Source: CAZAPG01 sp964486935 (GTDB taxonomy: Bacteria > Chloroflexota > Anaerolineae > 4572-78 > J111). Taken from it: a DNA stretch of 64,000 nucleotides. Below, in pieces: positions 1-8,097 of this stretch. Location: the NCBI GenBank assembly GCA_964486935.1, contig CAZAPG010000032.1:16091-80090 (forward strand), read 5' to 3'. The notes under the pieces were generated by a model. It saw only the letters and a program-made list of their open reading frames with translations, did not search any database and was not told the origin of the DNA. How positions within the stretch are numbered: position 1 is the first letter of the stretch; the number at the start of each line of letters is the position of its first letter. Made by a program: the position numbers and the translations under genes.

Positions 1-455
1 GACATTGCCAGTGAAAAGGGGCTGACTTTGTTGAGGCCCTGCAAATATTCTTTAATGCCCTGTTCGGCCTTGTCAAAGCCGCCCATCGAGGTGCCCAGCA
101 GCACGCCGGTTTGCTCGGCCTCGGCATGGGTGAAGGGGTAGGAGAGGCCGGCATCGGCGACGGCCTGCCCGGCGGCGGCAATGGCAAAGTGCGAGGCGCG
201 GGCCATGCGCCGGGCTTCTTTGGGGGGGATGTATTGGTGAACGTCAAAATCTTTTACTTCGGCGGCAATGTGTACGGGCAACCGGCTGTAATCGCACAGG
301 GTGATGGTGTCGATGCCGGATTGCCCCGTGAGCAGGTTGCGCCAGGTTTCATCAACCGAGTGGCCTAGCGGGGTAATGGCTCCCAGGCCGGTAATGACAA
401 CCCGGTGGTGGGGGTCTTTGGGTTGGAGTTGGCCGTTGGTTTGGTCATGCCTCAT
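1..455 (-). CDS. fabF: Beta-ketoacyl-ACP synthase II (FabF), N-terminal part, cut by window edge
   Basis: Reading leftwards from the ATG at 455, the frame stays open to base 1 (about 151 residues). It begins with a short variable leader followed by RVVITGLGAITPLGHSV, the classic start of the thiolase-fold condensing enzymes, then the FDVHQYIPPKEARRM and LLGTSMGGFD stretches typical of FabF. The family elongates acyl-ACP with malonyl-ACP in fatty-acid synthesis. The active-site Cys and two His lie beyond the window and cannot be checked. The start ATG overlaps the plsX stop in an ATGA arrangement, so the two genes are almost certainly co-transcribed and translationally coupled. FabB or a polyketide-type KS is less likely. 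Confidence 0.9.
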   Translation of the reverse strand, partial: MRHDQTNGQLQPKDPHHRVVITGLGAITPLGHSVDETWRNLLTGQSGIDTITLCDYSRLPVHIAAEVKDFDVHQYIPPKEARRMARASHFAIAAAGQAVADAGLSYPFTHAEAEQTGVLLGTSMGGFDKAEQGIKEYLQGLNKVSPFSLAM

Positions 456-1468
456 ATTTTGCCATTCATCGACACGAACTCGGTGAGTCCTTTTTCAATG
501 GTTTCAACCAGGTTGTTTTCGGCGGTTTGTTTGGCCACCCGAATGGCGTGACGGATGGCGTAGGGGTCGGAGCGGCCGTGGGCAATAATCACCACGCCGT
601 TGACCCCCAGCAGGGGGCCGCCGCCAAATTCGCGGTAATCCAGCTTGGCCCTGAAGGCTTTGATAGCGCCCCGGGCCAGCAGCGCGCCCAGCAGGGCGGT
701 GGGCCGGGCCTTTATTTCTCGCTCCAGCATGCGCTGGATAATCCAGGCGACGCCTTCGGCCCCTTTGATGTAAACGTTGCCGGTAAAGCCGTCGGTAACA
801 ATAACATCGGCCAGGCCGGTGGGCACGTCTTTGCCTTCAACGTTGCCCACAAAATTGAGGGTGCTTTGTTTGAGCAGCGGCGTAACTTCTTGAATGAGCA
901 GGTTGCCTTTGTCTTCTTCTTCGCCGGTAGAGAGCAGCCCGATTCTGGGGTTGGGAATTTGCAGGGTTTGGCGGGCGTAGCAGTGGCCCATCAGCGCAAA
1001 TTGCAGCAGATATTCCGGGCGAACGTCGGTGTTGGCGCCTACATCTAATAAAAAGCAGAGGCCGTATTCAGATTCGGTGGGGAAGATGGTGCCCAGGGCG
1101 GGCCGTTTGATGCCTTTGATGCGGCCCAGGCCAAACAGGGCCGCGGCCAGCGCGCCGCCGGAGTTGCCGGCGGTGACAAAGGCGTGGCTGTTGCCCTCTT
1201 TTACCTGGCGCAGGGCCACCACCATCGAGGAGTCCTTTTTGTTTTTAACGGCGGCGGCAGGCTGCTCGTCCATTTCAATAACTTCTTGGGCCGGGATAAT
1301 GGGTAAATCCAGGCCGTGGGTATTATGTTTGGCTAACTCGGCTTTGATGATTTCGGGCCGGCCAACCAACTGGACGGTTATATGGAAATCGCGAGCGGCC
1401 CAAACCGCCCCGTGTACCGTTGCTTCCGGGGCTTTATCGCCACCCATTGCGTCCAGAGCAATTTTCAT
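452..1468 (-). CDS. plsX: Phosphate acyltransferase PlsX
   Basis: 338 residues, the usual PlsX length. The N-terminus MKIALDAMGGDKAPEATVHG is the diagnostic opening of this family, and the middle carries the conserved GNSGGALAAALFGLGRIKGI segment. PlsX is a peripheral membrane enzyme that converts acyl-ACP to acyl-phosphate for PlsY, the first step of phospholipid synthesis. An AGGAG-like ribosome site lies about nine bases ahead of the ATG. It lies directly upstream of fabF with a 4-bp overlap, a common lipid-synthesis arrangement. The 239 bp between it and mnhG contain only GC-rich, C-run-containing sequence with a short direct repeat (around 1481-1495 and 1580-1592). Confidence 0.95.
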   Translation of the reverse strand: MKIALDAMGGDKAPEATVHGAVWAARDFHITVQLVGRPEIIKAELAKHNTHGLDLPIIPAQEVIEMDEQPAAAVKNKKDSSMVVALRQVKEGNSHAFVTAGNSGGALAAALFGLGRIKGIKRPALGTIFPTESEYGLCFLLDVGANTDVRPEYLLQFALMGHCYARQTLQIPNPRIGLLSTGEEEDKGNLLIQEVTPLLKQSTLNFVGNVEGKDVPTGLADVIVTDGFTGNVYIKGAEGVAWIIQRMLEREIKARPTALLGALLARGAIKAFRAKLDYREFGGGPLLGVNGVVIIAHGRSDPYAIRHAIRVAKQTAENNLVETIEKGLTEFVSMNGKI

Positions 1469-1707
1469 TCAGATGCATCTCCTTTTTGTAGGGGCGTGTC
1501 CGACATTTTAAGAGAACGGGGGGTGTGGGGGTATCCCCCCAATTCCCCCCTGCGCTTTCCAAAAATTCTGGACGCACCCTTTTTGTAGGGGCAAAATGGA
1601 ATTATATCATATCCACAATTACCCGGCAATCAAATTTAGCCCCTGCGTTTTGGGGCCGGGTGAAGGGGCGGAGGGATAGCGCCCTTTAAATTTACCGGCT
1701 AATGGCT

Positions 1708-2112
1708 TTAGAGTGTTGTTGATTGGGGCCGCTCTTCCGTTCTTGTGGTTGATGGCCCGGTTGAGCCATCAAGGGTGTGGGTGATGATATCATACCGGCC
1801 TTTTAGTTCATCGTAACGGGTTTTATCCCACAAGGGAACGCCGTTAAAGTAGGCGGCGCGGCCTATCATATGGGCAGCTACCGGGGCGGTCAGCAAAACA
1901 AAAATGAGCGTGGCAATGGCTCTGGTGGCCAACCCCAACTCGTTAAAATAGATGGCGGCAGCCAGCAGAATAGTGCCGACGCCCAGGGTGCTGGTTTTGG
2001 TAGAGGCCGACATACGCAGGTACAGGTCGGGCAGGCGCACCACCCCCAGGGCTGAAAGAAAGATAAATAAAGCGCCGATAATCAGCAGAATTGCGCTAAT
2101 AAGTTCTCGCAT
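1708..2112 (-). CDS. mnhG: Mrp antiporter subunit G
   Basis: 134 residues counted from MRELISAIL. A longer frame exists upstream but runs through mnhF, so the internal ATG at 2112 is chosen. It has three hydrophobic segments and the MnhG/PhaG signature LGVVRLPDLYLRMSASTKTS, followed by a short polar tail. MrpG is the smallest accessory subunit of the heteromeric Na+(K+)/H+ antiporter and is needed for complex assembly. It is the last gene of the mrpA-G operon and starts 2 bases after the mnhF stop. The tail past about residue 95 (ThrArg-rich) is longer than usual, with no recognised domain. Confidence 0.9.
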   Translation of the reverse strand: MRELISAILLIIGALFIFLSALGVVRLPDLYLRMSASTKTSTLGVGTILLAAAIYFNELGLATRAIATLIFVLLTAPVAAHMIGRAAYFNGVPLWDKTRYDELKGRYDIITHTLDGSTGPSTTRTEERPQSTTL

Positions 2113-2114
2113 GG

Positions 2115-2378
2115 TTAAACTCTTCTCTCGATGTAGTAGGCAAAGGCAATCGTTCCCAAAAAAGAGATAAGGGCCACAATGCTGGCCACGTCGATGAAAA
2201 CCTCCTGGCCGGTAACAATAGCATAGGCGGCTACAATGGCAATGGCCATGGTCGTCATCAGGTCGAGCGCCACCACCCGGTCGGGCAGGCTTGGCCCGCG
2301 CACCAGCCGAATAAAAGAGAGCACAATGGCTATGCTTAAAATAGCCATTACGGCGGCGGCAACGGTTTCTAAACTCAT
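2115..2378 (-). CDS. mnhF: Mrp antiporter subunit F
   Basis: 87 residues, normal for MrpF. Three membrane helices; the conserved stretch RGPSLPDRVVALDLMTT between helices 1 and 2 identifies MnhF/PhaF, and the acidic residues in this loop are typical of the family. It is part of the membrane antiporter complex that exchanges Na+ or K+ for protons. Its ATG overlaps the end of mnhE by 4 bases (2375-2378), indicating coupled translation in the operon. Confidence 0.93.
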   Translation of the reverse strand: MSLETVAAAVMAILSIAIVLSFIRLVRGPSLPDRVVALDLMTTMAIAIVAAYAIVTGQEVFIDVASIVALISFLGTIAFAYYIERRV

Positions 2379-2851
2379 TCAAAAGCCTCCTTTACTCTAC
2401 GCTCAAACCCCTCTTTAATTTCGCGCTTAAATGCTTCCAGGTCGTACACGTGCATACCGTGAACATAAAGCACCTTTCTGTTGTTTGACACATCAATGCT
2501 CAATGTGCCGGGGGTCAATGTAATCATGTTGGCCAGCAGGGTGATTTCCGCATCGCTCTCAATATCCAGAGGAATGGCTACAATCGCCGGACTCATCTTA
2601 TCAAACGGGGCCAGCACGCTGAAAGCCACCCGCACATTGGATTGAATCAGCGCCCACAAAAAAACAAGGGCCAGGCTGATAATCTGGCGCACTTTAATAA
2701 AATAGGTAGAGGCGCCCAAAATATCTTGCATAGCCCACAAAGCCAGATAGCCCAACACAAAACCGGCTATCAAATTGCCGGTAGTGAACTGGCCCAGCAG
2801 CGCCGCCCAAACCAGGGCCAGCATAACGTTTAACATTAATGATCTCATCAC
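2375..2851 (-). CDS. mnhE: Mrp antiporter subunit E
   Basis: 158 residues, usual MrpE size. Two or three N-terminal membrane helices are followed by a cytoplasmic part containing MITLTPGTLSIDVSNNRKVLYVHGMHV, the best-conserved MnhE motif. MrpE is needed for full activity and assembly of the complex. The start ATG overlaps mnhD by 4 bases and the stop overlaps mnhF by 4 bases, so the gene sits in a tightly packed translational chain. Start MMRSLMLN; the second Met is equally possible. Confidence 0.92.
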   Translation of the reverse strand: MMRSLMLNVMLALVWAALLGQFTTGNLIAGFVLGYLALWAMQDILGASTYFIKVRQIISLALVFLWALIQSNVRVAFSVLAPFDKMSPAIVAIPLDIESDAEITLLANMITLTPGTLSIDVSNNRKVLYVHGMHVYDLEAFKREIKEGFERRVKEAFE

Positions 2852-4359
2852 AGCTCTCCTGACAGGGGGCTAACGGCGTCAATGTATTCTTGGGGATTAA
2901 GCAATTGCTCGGCGGCCCGTTGGGCCAGCACAAAGAAAGACTCCGAGAACAGGCCAATGATAATGGTAATAGCCGCCAGAACAATAATCGGCAAAATTAA
3001 GTAAGGCAAGCTCTTGAGGGGTCGATTTTGAAGGGGTTGCGCCTCGTGGGGGGCGGGGTCAGCTTTCCAAAAGGCTTCGGCCCAAATTTTGGTCATGGAA
3101 AAAATTGTCAGCAGGCTGACCAGCAACGCGGTGGCAACAATGGCATATTGCTCAATTTCCAGGCCGGCCCTGATTAGCGCAAACTTGGCCCAAAAACCGG
3201 ACAGGGGCGGAATGCCGGCCAGCGAAAAGGCCGGAATAAGAAACAACAACCCCAGCGCCGGGTAGACCCGATACAGCCCGCCCAATTTTTTCAATTGATA
3301 CGTGCCGCGCAGTTCGTTAACTACGCCGCTAACCAAAAACAGATTGGTTTTAACAATGATGTGGTGCGTAATATAAAACACCGACCCGGCCAGCGCCAGC
3401 GGGGTGTAGAGCGCCAGCCCCATAATCATATAACCAATCTGGCTGACAATGTGAAAAGAGAGAATGCGCCGGAACTCGTTTTGGGCGGCAGCGCCCAGCA
3501 CCCCGGTGAGCATGGTCAACCCAGAGGCCACCAGCAGCAGGGTATGGGTGTAACCCACGTTTTGCACAAACAGCAGGGTAAATACCCGGATCAAAACATA
3601 CACGCCTACCTTGGTTAGCAAACCCGAAAAGATGGCCGAAACGGCCGCCGGCGGGGTGTGGTACGATGACGGCAGCCAAAAGAAAAGGGGGAACATAGCT
3701 GCCTTCAAGCCAAAAGCAATCATAAAGAGCATGGCCAGGGTAGTAATCAGGCCGGGGTTGGGCGACTCTTTGAGCTGAACGGCCAGGTCGGCCATATTGA
3801 GGGTGCCGACCAACCCGTACAGCAACCCCACCGCCGCCAAAAATAGCGCCGACGAGATGAGGTTGAGCGTAACATATTTAATGCCGCCTTCAAGCTGCGC
3901 TTTTTCTCCGCCCAGGGTTAGCAGCACAAACGAGGCGATTAACATGACCTCAAACCAGACAAACAAATTAAATATATCGCCGGTTAAAAAAGAGCCGCAA
4001 ATGCCCATGAGCAAAATGTGAAACAGCGGGTAGTAAAAAAAGGACTCGCGTTCGGTGTCGATATCGGTGAGCGAGTAGACGGCCACCGATAGTCCCATTA
4101 GCCCGGCCAGCACCACCATAATGGCGCTCAACAGGTCGGCTACCAGGGTAATGCCAAACGGGGCCGGCCAGTTGCCAATTTGTACGGCCTGAATGCCGTT
4201 AAGCCAGACATCGTTTAGCAGAGCCAGCGCCGTTACCAGCAGCGCCGCCGCGCCGATAACCCCCAACCAGCGCTGAAACGTTTGGTATTTCCAGGTTAAA
4301 ATCAGGATGATGCCGGTGATAAACGGAATTAAAAGGGGAAGCACTAAAAGAATTTTCAT
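2848..4359 (-). CDS. mnhD: Mrp antiporter subunit D (NuoM/N-like)
   Basis: 503 residues and about 14 predicted membrane helices. It carries the proton-translocating antiporter-like fold shared with complex I subunits NuoL/M/N: the conserved Glu in FVWFEVMLIASFVLL, the Lys in FGLKAAMFPLFFWLPSSYHTPP and the helix-breaking HxxxK region around ITHHIIVKTNLFL. It is expected to carry proton or cation half-channels of the Mrp complex. It follows mnhC with an 11-base gap and overlaps mnhE by 4 bases. MnhD rather than NuoM is supported by the surrounding mnh genes. Confidence 0.95.
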   Translation of the reverse strand: MKILLVLPLLIPFITGIILILTWKYQTFQRWLGVIGAAALLVTALALLNDVWLNGIQAVQIGNWPAPFGITLVADLLSAIMVVLAGLMGLSVAVYSLTDIDTERESFFYYPLFHILLMGICGSFLTGDIFNLFVWFEVMLIASFVLLTLGGEKAQLEGGIKYVTLNLISSALFLAAVGLLYGLVGTLNMADLAVQLKESPNPGLITTLAMLFMIAFGLKAAMFPLFFWLPSSYHTPPAAVSAIFSGLLTKVGVYVLIRVFTLLFVQNVGYTHTLLLVASGLTMLTGVLGAAAQNEFRRILSFHIVSQIGYMIMGLALYTPLALAGSVFYITHHIIVKTNLFLVSGVVNELRGTYQLKKLGGLYRVYPALGLLFLIPAFSLAGIPPLSGFWAKFALIRAGLEIEQYAIVATALLVSLLTIFSMTKIWAEAFWKADPAPHEAQPLQNRPLKSLPYLILPIIVLAAITIIIGLFSESFFVLAQRAAEQLLNPQEYIDAVSPLSGEL

Positions 4360-4370
4360 AGAATAGCCCG

Positions 4371-4727
4371 TTACGCCTCGTATCTATCGGTTGAGCGCAT
4401 CTGGTCAAAATCATCGGTGCCCACGGTTTGGTAGGCGCGTTTTACCAGCACGGTAGCAAAGGCCTGCACCCCAAAACCAATAACAATGGCGGTTAAAATT
4501 AAAGCCTGGGGCAGCGGGTCGGCAAACGGTTGTACCAGTTGGGTAGCGCCTTCTTCCATCACCGGCGGGTGGCCGGGCGTAACGCGCCCCACCGTAAAAA
4601 TTAGCAGGTTGGCGGCGTGTCCCAATAAACCCAGCCCCAAAATTAGCTTGACAATGCTGCGGCGCATAATCATATACAGCCCGGCGGCGTATAATCCGCC
4701 CACTACAAAAGCCAGTAAAACTTCCAT
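4371..4727 (-). CDS. mnhC: Mrp antiporter subunit C (NuoK-like)
   Basis: 118 residues with three membrane helices, homologous to complex I NuoK. The family pattern GLGLLGHAANLLIFTVGR is present in helix 2, as is the segment PLPQALILTAIVIGFGVQAF with the conserved TAIVI core. It works with MrpD/A in ion translocation. The C-terminal cytoplasmic tail is polar. It begins 5 bases after mnhB and is 11 bases from mnhD. Confidence 0.95.
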   Translation of the reverse strand: MEVLLAFVVGGLYAAGLYMIMRRSIVKLILGLGLLGHAANLLIFTVGRVTPGHPPVMEEGATQLVQPFADPLPQALILTAIVIGFGVQAFATVLVKRAYQTVGTDDFDQMRSTDRYEA

Positions 4728-4732
4728 AGATG

Positions 4733-5143
4733 TTATCCCTCGTCTGCCAGTGAAAAAATAATGGTTAAGGCGACGCCCAACACCACCAGATATACCCCAA
4801 TATCAAACACAACCGGCGTGCCTAATTTGCCAAAGATGGGGATGGGCTGTTCGCTCCACAGGCCGGTCATAAATGGCAGGCCCATAAACAATGAGATGGC
4901 GGCGCTGCTAACCGCAATGAGCAACCCCACCCCAATATAAATGCGCGAGTCGACGCGCAGGGATTGCCTGGCCCGGTTCAGCCGAAAGGCAAAAGCATAC
5001 AGCACAAAAGCAGCCGAGGCAACCAGCCCGCCCACAAACCCTCCGCCGGGCGCATTGTGTCCACGCACCAGCAGAAATACCGAAAACAGCAAGAGCAGGG
5101 GCAAAACATATCTGGTGGCGGTTGATAAAATTAGAGATGCCAT
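4733..5143 (-). CDS. mnhB: Mrp antiporter subunit B
   Basis: 136 residues from MASLILSTATRYVLP. A start seven codons further upstream (5164) is possible, but the downstream Met aligns better with MnhB N-termini. The hallmark RGHNAPGGGFVGGLVASAAF identifies the MnhB domain (PF04039-type), with four membrane helices. It is a separate gene here, as in the seven-gene type of Mrp operon, rather than fused to mnhA. An 82-base gap separates it from mnhA, the largest in the operon; I saw no promoter in it. Confidence 0.92.
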   Translation of the reverse strand: MASLILSTATRYVLPLLLLFSVFLLVRGHNAPGGGFVGGLVASAAFVLYAFAFRLNRARQSLRVDSRIYIGVGLLIAVSSAAISLFMGLPFMTGLWSEQPIPIFGKLGTPVVFDIGVYLVVLGVALTIIFSLADEG

Positions 5144-5246
5144 TAGGTGACGGCTCCTTCTCAAATAATCGCATTATTCCGAACTCATTGGACTGCGCGC
5201 TATGTTACGTAACGCCTGAATTTTCAGCCCATTCGAAACCCAAAAC

Positions 5247-7670
5247 CTACATTTCATGATACTCGCGCTGGGCTACGGCAGGGAAAACATCTCTGTTTTC
5301 GCTGGGGGGAGTGGCGGTTTCCCGCCCATCTTTGGTCCGTTGTTTTTGCTCCAGCCGCAGCTTTAAAAGTCCGTAAACGCCAATAGCGGCCACGCCCAGC
5401 ACGGTAATTTCGCCCATGGTGTCGATACCGCGAAAATCGACCAGAATGACGTTGACGACGTTGTGCCCTTTAGCCAGGGTATAGCTGTTTTGGGCAAAAT
5501 AGGGCGTCAATCGAGAGTTGGCCGGCAGCGCCGTAACAACCAATATCAGGGCTGTCATCAGCCCGCCGCCCACCAGCGATACAATCAAATCGCGCAGCCG
5601 CTCTTGCTTGCTGGAATATATGCTGAAGCGCGGCAAACGATAGAGCACCAGTACCAACAAAATTACACTGAGCGTTTCAATAGAAAACTGGGTCATCGCC
5701 AAATCTGGCGCGCCAAACAAAATAAACAGCAGGGCCATACCGTAGCCTACCACGCCCAGCGCGGCTACGGCGGCCAACCGCGATTGAACCGACACCACCA
5801 TTAGCGTGGCGGCGAAAATAGTCAAATAAATAAATAACTCGTAAATGGTAAATTGCGGGGTTCGCCAAAAAGAGGTTTCATTCAGTTCGCCCTGGGTAAA
5901 GAGGGTGTATCCGCCCAGGGTTACGGTGGTAAAAATAACGGTTAGCAGGTAGTAGCGTAAATAGCCGCTTTGCAGCAGCCGGGTTTGGTAGCGGGCCAGC
6001 AGCATCATGCCGTCGAGCGTCCAGCCATACCACTGTTCCGGCCCCCATTGGGTAATCAGGTTCGACGCCTTGATAGCGCGGCAGAGCGGGTCCCTAACCA
6101 GATAAAGGCCAATACCGCCGGTAATGGTGATGATACTGAGGATAACGATGGCGTTAAATTCTGTGGGGAAAAGGTGAAGTTTTACCTCGGTAAATTGGGC
6201 CAAAATACCGCTGACAGCCGGTGAGATAATGGCTTTATCGAAAGTTTTGGGCAGTAACGTTTTTAGCGCATCGCTGGCGGCCAGCCCCAGCAGCAGCCCC
6301 AGGCCGGCCAGCGTAATTGGACCCAGCCACATACTCGGCGGCGCCTCGTGTGGGTGTTTGGGCGTGTCAACCGTGGCCCCGTAAAACGGGCGAATAGCCA
6401 CCAGCCCGGCGGCCACAATGGTGAGCGCATTAGCCAGCACCGCCGCCGCGGTAATGGCGATAGCGGCAAAATGGGCCTCAAGGGTGGCTGCGTAAATTAG
6501 CTCTTTGCCAACAAAGCCAAAAAACAGGGGCATTCCGGCCATTGATAAGGCCGCCAGCCCGGCGGCGGTGGCCGTAATGGGCATGGCCCGGCGGAGTCCC
6601 CCCAACCCGGTAATAAAACGGCTGCCGGATTCGTGATCGACTGCGCCGGCAACCATAAACAGCGAGCCTTTGTACAATGAGTGTACCACCAAAAAAACAA
6701 TAGCCGCTTCCGCCGCGTGCTCACCGCCAAGCCCCAGCAGCATTGTTAGCGTGCCCAGGGCGCTTACGGTAGAGTAGGCCAGAATGCGTTTTAAATCGGT
6801 TTGCTGCCAGGCAATATGCGCCGCCAGCAGCATGGTGACAGCCCCAAAGCCGGTAACGGTATATTGCCAGGCCGGGGTATCGCCCAAAACCGGGCTGAGC
6901 CGGGCCAGCAGGTAAACGCCGGCTTTAACCATTGTGGCCGAGTGCAGGTAGGCGCTAACCGGCGCGGGCGCAGCCATCGCTCCCGGCAGCCAGAAGTGAA
7001 AAGGAAATTGGGCGGATTTGGTAAATGCTCCGGCCAAAATCAGGGCCAGGGCCAGCGGGTAGAAATTGCTGTTTCTAATGGCTTCGGGGTTGTTGATGAG
7101 TTCGGCAATTTCCCAACTGCCGCCGGCCAGCCCCATTACCACAAAACCGGCCAGCAAAGCCAGCCCCCCGATTCCCGTTACCAGCAAGGCTTGCAGGGCC
7201 GCTGCCCGCGAGTCCTCTTTTTCATGGTAATAGCCAATCAGCAAAAAGGAAGACACGCTGGTGAGTTCCCAAAAAACAAAGAGGGTAATTACGTTACTGG
7301 CCAGCACCACGCCCAGCATAGAGGCCATAAACATTAAAACGTAGGCGTAAAAGTGACCAATTTGGGCGTGTCCGGCCAGGTAGCCGCTGCCGTAAATAAC
7401 AATCAGGGCGCCAATGCCGGTGATGATTAGGGCAAATAGCAGGCTGAGGCCATCCACATAAAATGAGAGATTGATTTGCAGCGTGGGCACCCAGGGCTGC
7501 GAAATGAAAATGGTTTCTCCGGCGGCAACAGCATTAATAAAGCTGCCAAAGTAAACAAACAGCCCCACCGGCAGCAGGGCCAAAATCCAGCCGGCTGTTC
7601 CCCGGGCCAGGCGGTATACCCAGGGCGCAATAGCAGCCAGCACAAATCCCGATAATACGGCTATAAGCAT
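5247..7670 (-). CDS. mnhA: Mrp antiporter subunit A (NuoL-like)
   Basis: 807 residues, the normal length for MrpA with its extended C-terminus. About 20 membrane helices. The NuoL-like part shows LFVFWELTSVSSFLLIGYYHEKEDSR, the Lys-bearing FTKSAQFPFHFWLPGAMAAPAPVSAYLHSATMV region and VVHSLYKGSLFMV; the C-terminal quarter (from about residue 620) holds the DUF4040/MrpB-like helices with GAPDLAMTQF. Together with MnhD it forms the ion-translocating core of the Na+/H+ (or K+/H+) antiporter, important in alkali and salt tolerance. It is the first gene of the operon. A TATAAT-like -10 lies 42 bp upstream on the minus strand. Confidence 0.96.
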   Translation of the reverse strand: MLIAVLSGFVLAAIAPWVYRLARGTAGWILALLPVGLFVYFGSFINAVAAGETIFISQPWVPTLQINLSFYVDGLSLLFALIITGIGALIVIYGSGYLAGHAQIGHFYAYVLMFMASMLGVVLASNVITLFVFWELTSVSSFLLIGYYHEKEDSRAAALQALLVTGIGGLALLAGFVVMGLAGGSWEIAELINNPEAIRNSNFYPLALALILAGAFTKSAQFPFHFWLPGAMAAPAPVSAYLHSATMVKAGVYLLARLSPVLGDTPAWQYTVTGFGAVTMLLAAHIAWQQTDLKRILAYSTVSALGTLTMLLGLGGEHAAEAAIVFLVVHSLYKGSLFMVAGAVDHESGSRFITGLGGLRRAMPITATAAGLAALSMAGMPLFFGFVGKELIYAATLEAHFAAIAITAAAVLANALTIVAAGLVAIRPFYGATVDTPKHPHEAPPSMWLGPITLAGLGLLLGLAASDALKTLLPKTFDKAIISPAVSGILAQFTEVKLHLFPTEFNAIVILSIITITGGIGLYLVRDPLCRAIKASNLITQWGPEQWYGWTLDGMMLLARYQTRLLQSGYLRYYLLTVIFTTVTLGGYTLFTQGELNETSFWRTPQFTIYELFIYLTIFAATLMVVSVQSRLAAVAALGVVGYGMALLFILFGAPDLAMTQFSIETLSVILLVLVLYRLPRFSIYSSKQERLRDLIVSLVGGGLMTALILVVTALPANSRLTPYFAQNSYTLAKGHNVVNVILVDFRGIDTMGEITVLGVAAIGVYGLLKLRLEQKQRTKDGRETATPPSENRDVFPAVAQREYHEM

Positions 7671-8097
7671 TTAGTAGTCCCTATGTGTTAATTTGTCTTG
7701 TCAGGTGTTTGATTATACCAGAGTATGGCGTAAAAGTGAGGCATTGATAAACGCCTCTTTCATTTCGCCTTTTGACAATTTCTGATTAGCGCGGCTGTAT
7801 TATGCCTCAACTCATATCAGTTGACCAAATTCGGCTCAGGGGTAGATAAATGAGGGGTAGATTGGACTGTGTGCTCAATGCATTGCTGGGGGTTTACATC
7901 GAACGCGGATAACGCCAATATGAGAGATTGGCGTGGATTTCTCTTGAATTTGTAATGGTCAGCTACATTTTGAACAGGCAGCGTTTTTGAAAATCTCGCA
8001 CAGAGGCGCAAAAACGCAGAGAAATTTCCATTTTCTCAGCGCGATAAATTGTTTAACATCCGGTTATCCGCGTTACCAGCGTGTCGTGAAGGGGGAA
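7671..8097. other. 427-bp intergenic region between mrp operon and kinase gene
   Basis: No gene supported. It holds the putative mrp -10 box near its left end and a perfect 8-bp inverted repeat at 7912-7919/7927-7934 (ACGCCAAT arms, 7-base loop) without a T run, so it is not an obvious terminator. It is visibly more AT-rich than the flanking genes. A 64-codon minus frame inside it has no family resemblance and no ribosome site. Confidence 0.6.
7712..7717 (-). promoter_or_regulatory. Candidate -10 element for the mrp operon
   Basis: On the minus strand these bases read TATAAT exactly, 42 bp ahead of the mnhA start codon. No convincing -35 box occurs at 16-18 bp, so the call rests on the -10 and its position alone. 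Confidence 0.35.

Noticed and set aside
1481..1600. Short direct repeat TTTTTGTAGGGGC near plsX
   Set aside because: Two copies only, no inverted ends and no target duplication; not enough for a mobile element.
7817..8011. 64-codon minus-strand frame between mrp and kinase genes
   Set aside because: No ribosome site, no homology visible, contains a palindrome; treated as intergenic.
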